Of a DNA stretch of 64,000 nt, positions 1 through 7,720 are shown piece after piece. Position numbers and translations under genes: made by a program. Position 1 is the stretch's first letter, and each line of letters starts with the position of its first letter. The stretch is taken from positions 249,707-313,706 of the forward strand of contig CAJNOJ010000022.1 of assembly GCA_905250025.1 (NCBI GenBank), read 5' to 3'. A model generated the notes under the pieces. The model searched no databases, was not told the origin of the DNA, and saw only the letters and a list, made by a program, of their open reading frames with translations. The stretch is from Adineta ricciae (Eukaryota > Rotifera > Eurotatoria > Adinetida > Adinetidae).

Positions 1-1530
1 CACTACACAAAATTCCGGAAACAATCGTTGTTCGACACTGAAACGGGGAAAAGGCACGAGATTTTTACCACGAGTAACACTTTAGCGTGTGGTTATGTAA
101 AAATATGCAACTGTTACAAATATTCGAATTATGGGTGGCAATTTACTTTTGGAAAGCAACTATTTCAGTTACAAGTTACTTCTATAAAGTAAACAAAGTA
201 GCCAATAGTTACCAAAGTAAAGTAGTCAATAGTTACCAAAGGAAAGTAGCTAGAATGTTAGTTATAAAGAGAAGTGATTTTTACAGCAGCGAAAAACATA
301 ATTTATTTATGTATTGAATGTCGACGTTTCGACTCAAGTAGGCTCATTGTCTCGACAGAGAAAATATTTTAATCTTTGAACGTTATTGAAGATCAAACCA
401 CATCGACATTCAATACATAAATAAATAAATAAATAATGCTTTTCGCTGCTCTAAAATCACTTCTCTTTATTACTAAATTACTACCCGTAAATCATTGATC
501 GTATAAAATGTTAGTTATTTCGAAAGAGTAACTATAATTATTCCGACCGGAAGAGAAGGTTCAGACACAAAATGACCGAGTCAGTATTTCGGAATAACTA
601 ATATTTGGGTTACTTTACAGAAGTAACTTGTGACTAAAGTAGTCACTTTAATTTAGTGAATTGTAACTATTTTAATTACTTGATTTAGATACCTTTTTGT
701 AATGATAAAGTAAATATGCCGTCTCTAACTCGAATCTGAGAAGTACAAATAGCGTAGTGATAGTATCAACAAACCTTATATTATATATTTTCTTTTCCAC
801 ATGAGTGACTAAGTCAGCAAAACATGTGACGAAAATTTTGCTCGGTAATGTAAGTAGAGTGCATCGCTACATATGAATATACTCAGCGCTTACGAAGGAC
901 AGTAATACAATAGTAGTACATATTTGATTTACACTGTGATTGTTATACACTGTTTCGTATGATTATCATGTAATATTTTATCTAACCTTTAGATCAACTG
1001 ACGAACACATTAAATTTCTCCAATAACGATTATATGCAATAAAAACTTACATCACCCGTTGTTGGTGATAAAATGCAAAACGATCGATAGTCACGTGCTG
1101 AGAAATACAATCTCAAAACGTTGCTTTTACTTTGTATTGTATGACCGTTATGCATCACTAATGTTCATTGTTCTATCTTTGCTATAGCTGCATGACTTAC
1201 ATCCGTCATTCATAAGATTACAACCATAAAGTTAATATGAAATTGTACAGACTATATTTGATTCAACATAATTCTCTTAATGCGTAATTGTTAGTTAAAA
1301 TTTCTTTCTTTCAGAGAGTGTAATCTATTTGACTCATTCCATAAGATTATCATCATCTTAACGGCGATTATCTTTTGTTGAAGATTTATCTCGCATATAG
1401 TATATCTCTGTTGACTCCGAGATATGTATTTAACATATGTGAAGAATCTTCGTGAAAAGCAAAAAAATTCCCAGTTCAGCTAGATGTCTCTAACATCGCA
1501 TGATCCTCTAATTTACCCAGTGAAACTGAA
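1..1530. other. Gene-free left flank with a fold-back repeat
   Basis: I find no convincing coding region here. Short open frames in this stretch lack recognisable domains or splice context. The first 700 bases hold an inverted-repeat element, described separately. The remainder up to the SRSF2-like gene is AT-rich and looks like ordinary intergenic DNA. Confidence 0.6.
264..470. repeat. Fold-back (inverted repeat) element, MITE-like
   Basis: The arm at about 264-325 reappears as its reverse complement at about 402-470, roughly 60 bases each. The arms share the core AGAGAAGTGATTTT, a CAGCGAAAA block and TTTATGTATTGAATGTCGA. Differences are an extra run of AAAT units in the right arm and scattered substitutions. 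The loop of about 75 bases is unrelated. A second, outer pair of inverted segments lies at about 167-192 and 609-634 (26 bases, two mismatches). No transposase frame is visible, so a non-autonomous element or palindromic satellite unit is the simplest reading. Confidence 0.7.
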
Positions 1531-1538
1531 TATATAAA
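1531..1538 (+). promoter_or_regulatory. Possible TATA box of the SRSF2-like gene
   Basis: TATATAAA occurs 116 bases upstream of the ATG at 1654, on the coding strand of the gene. It is a match to the motif only. No initiator or start site was identified. Confidence 0.3.
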
Positions 1539-1653
1539 TGGCGACTGTTACTCATAGCTGGGCATCATTTCCTTTTTTGTTTCACTATTGCAAAATACTT
1601 CATATTTGTTGTTATTTCATTATCAAAAGACAATCGTCTGTTTGCATTGTACA

Positions 1654-2765
1654 ATGTCGAGTCGATCACGAAATAGACCTGAACATCAAACCGATTTGCG
1701 AATGATCGATCGCATGTACTCACTGAAAGTTGACAATTTAGCGTATCGCACTCGTGTGATTGATTTGAAACGATATTTCGAAAAATTTGGTCCTATCGGT
1801 GATATCTATGTACCTCGAGATCAATTTTCACATTCAAATCGAGGCTATGCTTTTGTTCGGTATGTATTTGACTCGTTTCCAACAAATTTCATGTTTCAAG
1901 CGAATTTCTTCCAAGGTTTCTTGAGAAACGTGACGCCGAGCGTGCGATCGATCGAATGGATCGTACTGATATCGATGGTCGAGAGATCCGTGTTCAACTA
2001 GCTCGCTACAATCGAGGTGCTGGTGGAAGTGGTCGCAATAAACTTCGCTCTCGCCGGTAAGGGTTTTTTTTTCAGATGAAACACACCCATACTCACATTC
2101 CGATAGAAACAAAAGAACTTTTTCGTAGAAATCATTCCCATTCGATTAGAATAAAGTTTGTCTCTCTTCATACAGGTGGTTTGCTGAACAAAGATCCTGT
2201 ATTCAAAATATCGAGAATCTAGAAAAACATTCCTGGTCGATCCCGGTGTTTTTATCCGGCATTGCCGATTTGATTCATTCAACCTAAACAGAGCGAGATT
2301 GCAGCTATATTCCAGTTGTTCTAACAGATTCGATGTAAGATATACACGTTACCGTTGATGAAACAGTGTTTTCTTTTCAAATAACCAGTCTGCATATAAT
2401 TTACATCGGAAAAAAGTCTTTTTGCTGCCCGTTCGGTGAAGATGAGTTTGTATGATGGTTTTCATCTTAGATCACGATCTCGGTCAACATCTCGACGACG
2501 TTCAAGAGATCGATCACGTAGCAACAGTGCTGACAATGGTCGTAGCGATCGTCATAGGTAAATTGAACTGAATTGTATTCAACTTCGTTCTTGAGTTGAT
2601 TTTGTAATTTAGTTCACGATCTCGTCCAACACGTCGCTCACGATCCAGATCACGGTAAGTGTTTTCACACAATCGACATTCAAGTCAACGATTCCGTTTT
2701 TTAGCTCTCCACGACACGAGCATTCAGAATCTGAGCAAGACGACAATCAACACGAAAAGAAATAA
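1654..2765 (+). CDS. SRSF2: SRSF2 (SC35)-like serine/arginine-rich splicing factor
   Basis: Nuclear pre-mRNA splicing factor that binds exonic enhancers. Exons 1654-1859, 1916-2056, 2471-2557, 2613-2654 and 2705-2765 join in frame to 178 aa. An RRM fills residues 25-100: it starts [15 protein letters not shown], has the RNP1 motif RGYAFVRF across the first intron, and continues [13 protein letters not shown]. This is the SRSF2 pattern (SLKVDNLTYRT, RGFAFVRF, EKRDAEDAMDAMD). A short tail of RS/SR dipeptides follows, then an acidic end. The tail is shorter than in vertebrate SRSF2 (about 220 aa). The ATG at 1654 ([10 protein letters not shown]) is chosen because it precedes the RRM by the usual distance; an in-frame ATG at 1588 adds an unlikely leader. 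The second intron, about 414 nt, is much longer than the others and could host regulated splicing. The NXT-like gene follows on the same strand. Confidence 0.88.
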
Positions 2766-2923
2766 ACGAACTCATGATCATTTGAAACTAATAAACACAA
2801 ATTTTTGTTTCGTCTTTTTTTTCCTCGTATAGTTGTTCAACTATATACATGCATACATGCACTAATCATTCTGACTGATTCATAAATAAATCTAATTCCG
2901 ATTTCAGATAGAACACTCTCTCA

Positions 2924-3522
2924 ATGACAACGACAAACGCTGCTGATCAGGTGTGCTTCCACTTCGTCTATAAATATGTATAATCGCCAGTTTTGGATAT
3001 TTAGCAAAAGAAGTGTCGAGAAGATGCTGACGCCGTGGAGAATTTTTCCAAACGATACTATGACATATTTGATACTCAGCGACATGTAAGGGACATCTGT
3101 CAAGAACATTCGAAGTAATGACAAAGATTTCTTTTAGAACATTCACAAGTTTTATCAAGCACAAGCTAAATTAATTTGGAATGGAACGCCACATGATGGA
3201 CGAGATGTCATTGCCAAACATCTTGTAGCATTACCTTCTACACGTCATCACATTTATGCGTTAGATTTCTTTCCCATGAAAGGTAAATAAATAATGTTGA
3301 GAAAGGCAAGGAATTGTCTTCTTCCTCTTCTCTATAGATTTATTTCCTAATGAAGAAACAACGTATCAAGTGTTTGTCAGTGGTGCAGTCACATATGGTG
3401 CAGCAGATAATCCATCAGGTCCAAAAGAAAAACGACTTTTCTCTCATATATTTGTGTTAACAGTCGATGTTGCTTCGTCTGTATGGGTGATTGCGAATGA
3501 ATGTTTTCGTTTCCATGAATAA
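2924..3522 (+). CDS. NXT1: NTF2-related mRNA export factor (NXT1/NXT2, p15-like)
   Basis: Small NTF2-fold partner of the NXF1/TAP mRNA export receptor at nuclear pores. Exons 2924-2950, 3005-3085, 3138-3282 and 3338-3522 give 145 aa, about the family length. Recognisable segments are ENFSKRYYDIFDTQRH (helix 1), FYQAQAKLIWNGTPHDGRD (the NXT 'LVWNG' region), TYQVFVSGAVTYG, and the C-terminal strand FSHIFVLTVDVAS..VWVIANECFRFHE, which matches the NXT 'FILTAQ...WKIASDCFRFQ' end. The ATG opens a 9-residue first exon. A strong acceptor, ATTTCAG ending at 2907, lies 16 bases before the ATG without an obvious upstream donor, so the mRNA may be trans-spliced downstream of the SRSF2-like gene. NXT1 and NXT2 cannot be told apart here. 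Confidence 0.87.
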
Positions 3523-3624
3523 ACTCGTGAGATATTTGTTAAATCTATTGTTGATCGTTGTTTTGTTTTATTAAACAAAAAATAAAATAATTATAGAAAA
3601 AAAAAGCAACAACATCTAAGAACA

Positions 3625-5232
3625 TTAGTCTTTCTGTACAGCAAGTAATTTACTGATATCGCTTTCGATATCTTTAGCATCTTTGAATATAGTCCAACGC
3701 TCCTTGGGCACTCCTTCAAATGCTTTCTTGTACCGTTCTTCGCATGTTGGTAAACATGTTGGTGTGTGACACACATCACGAATGAAGATATAAACGATTG
3801 ATTTAGGGTATTTCAGATACAATTTCGAGTAGATTTCTGGATCTAGTTCACCTGCAGAAATAAATCTAAAATGACGAATATATTGAAGGAATAGACAAAC
3901 CTGAATCACCGACACAGATGTATTTTCGTAATGGATAAGAATCGAGAATTTCGGAAATTGTTTCAATTTTGTAAGTATCAGCTGGTTTGAAGAATTCTAA
4001 GCTCCATGAGAACTTTCTCAGGCTCATTGTACCCATTGGAAATTTGTATCTTTCCAAGAAACAACGAAGTGCAGGATATCTGCAATGAATTAGTTCGCAT
4101 ATTTCACATTCGTTTCCATTTTCTACTTACAGCTGCCATGGACTGGCACTAACATAATGAAATTGACATTTTTGATCGTGCCATTTTTGGTACAATTCGC
4201 TCATGCCTTCTACTGGTTTGAAATAACTGTAAAAGGTATGTTTCAATAACAATCGTTTACTGAGCACATTCGAGATCTTCACTGTATCATCAATATCTGA
4301 TATAATACTAGTGCCATGTTGATGAAGAAGATAAATTGTACATGTGAACGTTTTATAATCATCAGTATTTTCCTTTATAGTCTCTTTCTCTTTCTCTTTC
4401 TCTTTCTCTTTCGCGACGTCAAGTTCCTTTGCTGGATTAAGTTGAATTTGGTATTCGAACTTTTTATCTTTAGAGCCTTCATGAGTTGTGCAACAAAGAG
4501 ATTGAATTTCCTTATCGGAAAATTCAAGATCTTCTTCGATGAAACCACTTTCATCTGACGGTTTGAGAAGATGTTCAACGCCGTTGATAACCGATTTTGT
4601 GGCGATCTTAACTGAATTTCCAACGAAAAACAAACCTAAACGACCCGGACTTTCCTCTGGTTCACCGAACTCGTCTCCTAAAAACGACCAGAAATAATTC
4701 AAATTCCTAAGTAAAAAAACAGCTACGAACGTAAGGCATCTTCGTACATATCATCATCTGAATCGCTGTCACCATTATTTTTCTTTGTTTCATGGTTTTC
4801 TTCACTCGCTGCTGCAGCTGCTTCCTTTTTCTCTTTATCGACCTTTTCTTTGTCCTCTTTTGACGATTTATCAATTGAACGTTCATCTTCATTAAAAACA
4901 GTCTTCTTGCTTTTATCACCATTCGCTACATCCGTCGATTTGTCAGATTTTTCTTCATTCACTTGCTTTTCTTCACCTTCTTTCTTTTCACTTCCACTTA
5001 AAAAACTTGGCAGTGATGGAAGATAACTTGTGATTGACTTCGGTTGAAACGGGAGATAAACCCACGCTTTGATGTGTACTGACCAACGATGTCTATGTGT
5101 ATCGTAGGTTGCTAACGTTGGAAATGGTACGATGAGTTCTTCATCAGCATAAACATGATCTGATGACCATTGTGCTATGTAATCTCTAGCTGAGGCAAGT
5201 GCAGTAACGTATTTTCGTATGTAAGAAGTCAT
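3625..5232 (-). CDS. App1/LNS2-like phosphatidate phosphatase (DUF2183 family)
   Basis: HAD-like phosphatase of the APP1 family, which in yeast removes phosphate from phosphatidic acid. Exons (minus) 5232-4731, 4677-4131, 4079-3901 and 3851-3625 join in frame to 484 aa. The catalytic DxDxT signature is visible as ISDIDDTVKIS in the second exon, followed by YVSASPWQLYP and the third-exon GTMSLRKFSW and YICVGDSGELDPEIY. These are hallmark blocks of the App1 catalytic domain. The N-terminal third carries a strand-rich segment (RHRWSVHIKAWVYLPF) and then a long charged linker rich in K/E/S. A second low-complexity block is a pure KE run encoded by a TCTTTC hexamer repeat. No transmembrane segment or signal peptide is seen, so it is probably cytosolic or peripheral. 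The gene converges on the NXT-like gene. Confidence 0.83.
4381..4412. repeat. In-frame TCTTTC hexamer microsatellite in the phosphatase gene
   Basis: About five perfect copies of a TCTTTC unit lie inside the second exon of the App1-like gene. On the coding strand they read as alternating Lys-Glu codons. Length changes in steps of six would keep the frame and only lengthen the charged linker. Confidence 0.8.
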
Positions 5233-5593
5233 TGAGTGTAAAGTGACATAGAAAAATACAGATATATTTTTATTTTACTAGGAGTAAGATGAAGCATGGA
5301 AGAAGAAGGAAAAAAACTAGGCGCGTCATTGTGCATGTGTCGTTTTTTTTTCTTTCTCTACGCAGCTATTCCTTGTTTTGGCAGCCAACAGAGAACATCA
5401 GATAAGAGTAACCAGAAAAAATGAACAGAGGGAGAGAGTAGACTATTGTGCGCAGATTTTCTACAAATCTGCTTTTATTTTAGGATATGAATAAATAGAA
5501 AAATGAATACAAAATTTTTTTATTGCCAAAGATCGTATACATGTCTCTCCAGAATGGAGATTTTTTCAAATGTCAACTGATGTTTATATACGG
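5233..5593. other. Intergenic: upstream of App1-like gene, 3' side of syntaxin-PRA1 gene
   Basis: No coding potential is seen. The stretch holds the presumed promoter/5'UTR of the minus-strand phosphatase gene and the 3' end of the next minus-strand gene. It includes T-rich runs and an AATAAA-like sequence, but nothing more specific. Confidence 0.5.
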
Positions 5594-6977
5594 TTATTCA
5601 TCAAAACCTTCAAGTGATAGCATTTTCAGGAAAATCGCCATCGGCGTTTGTTGTAAGCGACTGCGATCGAGATGATTCGAAATTTTGTTGGACAAATTAC
5701 GTTTCCGAAGTATTGCATGACAGATGATCACTACAATATCAAAAAAAAAACGAGGAATGATCAGTTTTGCATGTAGACTAGAACAAACGAACCTAGAATA
5801 GGTAGCATAAGACCAAAAAGCAGCATGATTAATACGCCGACAAGACTTAATTTATAGTAGATGATGAAAATTAAGACAAAAGGAACGGCTTTGGTAAACG
5901 TATTCTTCGATCGAATGAGAAGACTAAGAATCAATGATAGACAGATGATAAAATCAACGAAATGTGTGATTCTAAATACGATATCGATTTTCTTGTTAAT
6001 ATTAGAAAATGAATGTAATTGTTCACTTACATAGTTAGGAAAAGGCAGACCGTTAGAAATATAATGTAATTCGTTTGATAGTAAAGTAAATTGCTAATGA
6101 TTCGATTTTGTAGACGAGTTGTGTCTGTAAAATCGGGTACATTCCATGTTGCATCCAAGAGAAAATCGTTAAATGAACGAAACGTTGCAAAACGCGCGTC
6201 GTTCCATCTTGTTCGTTGGCTTCTCGTTGGATTCGATCGATTAGTAGAAGACACTGAAAAGAAAATTGGATTTTCCAAACTGACATAACTTCGAGTTTTT
6301 TTTTCAGGTCATTGATTACTTCGTGTTGTTTCATTTCTGTACATTGTCGTAGTTCTTTTCTGCCCGATCGGTGATGTCACGTCCTGTTTGGAAATGAATG
6401 ACGTCTGATTATGTTCATATTTCGTACTATCATTTGACGGAGTGGACAGCACATCTTGTTCCGAAGGGAGCAGAGATGATAGTTTATCGGCTATAGAGTC
6501 AAGTGCCGTCTTCTGTACCACTTGAAAATGATGAAGTACATTGAAATAGGTTGATTCCAGTTTTAAAATCAACGACTAAATTTCCCAAAAAAAAGAATTT
6601 ATTCTTAACTGGTTTCATATCTGGTACGACAATTTGACGTACATGTGCTTCGTCGCTCTGATTCGATGTTTTTCTAAGTTGAACAAACAAGTCGCTCGAT
6701 TTTGCAATTAGATCAGTGGTGCTGTACAATACTACTTCACTAAATGGTGAAATCGAAAGCAATTTTTTGTCAATCTAATCATCGCACAAAACTCACAGGC
6801 GAGTCCAACCATATTTTCGTCGTTCATCTCGTGTCATAACTGCATATCGTTCGATTTCATTAGCTAAATTTCAAACAAATATGTATCGATATGAAGAAGT
6901 GAAACAGTACTATTTTCACGAATCTGGTCCGTGTTGGCAGTGATAGTTTTCGATAGTTGAGCAAATATTGGTTCCAT
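5594..6977 (-). CDS. Predicted fusion: syntaxin Habc-like N-terminus plus PRA1/ARL6IP5 domain
   Basis: Exons (minus) 6977-6911, 6863-6797, 6739-6610, 6575-6320, 6253-6031, 5971-5793 and 5730-5594 sum to 1059 nt and one open frame of 352 aa. Residues 1-120 resemble the Habc region of syntaxin-7/12: AQLSKTITANTDQIREN, then STTDLIAKSSDLFVQLRK, then YFNVLHHFQVVQKTALD. A Ser/Thr-rich linker follows. From about residue 174 the protein is a PRA1-family membrane protein like ARL6IP5/PRAF3: FRSFNDFLLDATWNVPDF, RIISNLLYYQTNY, hydrophobic segments, and the C-terminal CHAILRKRNLSNK and LQQTPMAIFLKML. The t-SNARE helix and C-terminal anchor expected of a syntaxin are absent. The PRA1 half has no in-frame ATG of its own except one formed across the splice junction (A|TG), which argues for one protein. 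Two overlapping transcripts remain possible. PRA1 proteins act in ER/Golgi trafficking. Confidence 0.66.
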
Positions 6978-7658
6978 CGTTCTGGATAAAAGCGTGAATC
7001 AAGTAATGAAATGACGCTGTTTTATACATTATCTCTCGCTACGAGATGTTTCACTTTCTTTACATATCTGCCACGTTTCGAAAGGTGTTTCGATAAGAAC
7101 ACTCTTTTGCATTTCGAACGTGGTATGAATATCACGTCTAGAGAAGATTCATTTCCGACGAATGAAAACATTCCAGTTAGTTTTTAATCAACCTCCTATG
7201 AAAATTTAACAAACAGTCGGTTGTGGCGCTCTTTTATCAAATAGTCTTTGAAATAATGTAACTTCGATCGAAATTGCTGTCCTATGGCAATCTTTCATTT
7301 GTCAACCAGGAGTTTTGCAGCTTCGTTCGGTTTATGTACAATTAAGAGCATAAAACTGGTGTGCGTGCGTGCCTTATTTTACCGTTGATGGTGCTTCATC
7401 CAGGATGATAAGAGTATCACATCACCACTATGCAATAATAGATTCGTATAAAATCCAAATATTTGATCGATATCTGATCACTAGTTTGTACACTTATGAG
7501 AATGTCGATAGCAATATATCCCACCAATCAAAAGCACCTTGATTTTATATGCCAGTTGTGTGAATCATATTTGTGTAATGTTTCGCATTCTTTTCTTTTC
7601 AGCATATAACTCTACTATACCTATTGACAAATGTAAATATTGACAGTAATGAAGAGAA
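6978..7658. other. Divergent intergenic region between syntaxin-PRA1 and serpin genes
   Basis: About 680 bases separate two divergent start codons, so the stretch probably holds both promoters. I see no coding sequence, no tRNA and no repeat of note. The only motif I can assign is the TATA box at its right end. Confidence 0.5.
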
Positions 7659-7666
7659 TATAAAAG
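7659..7666 (+). promoter_or_regulatory. TATA box of the serpin gene
   Basis: TATAAAAG lies 55 bases upstream of the serpin ATG, a spacing that leaves a short 5'UTR of about 25-30 bases. No acceptor-like site occurs between it and the ATG, so this gene looks conventionally transcribed rather than trans-spliced. Confidence 0.6.
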
Positions 7667-7720
7667 CACGACGATAGAAAATCGCTACCTTCATTACATT
7701 TTACTCTCTAAACCAAAAAC

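Noticed and set aside
1588..1653. Upstream in-frame ATG of the SRSF2-like gene
   Set aside because: It would add a 22-residue hydrophobic leader not found in nuclear SR proteins. The ATG at 1654 fits the family.
6254..6319. A separate PRA1 gene starting with an own ATG
   Set aside because: No ATG lies in the PRA1 frame upstream within the exon. The only one is formed across the splice junction, so the fused model was preferred, with the split model left open.
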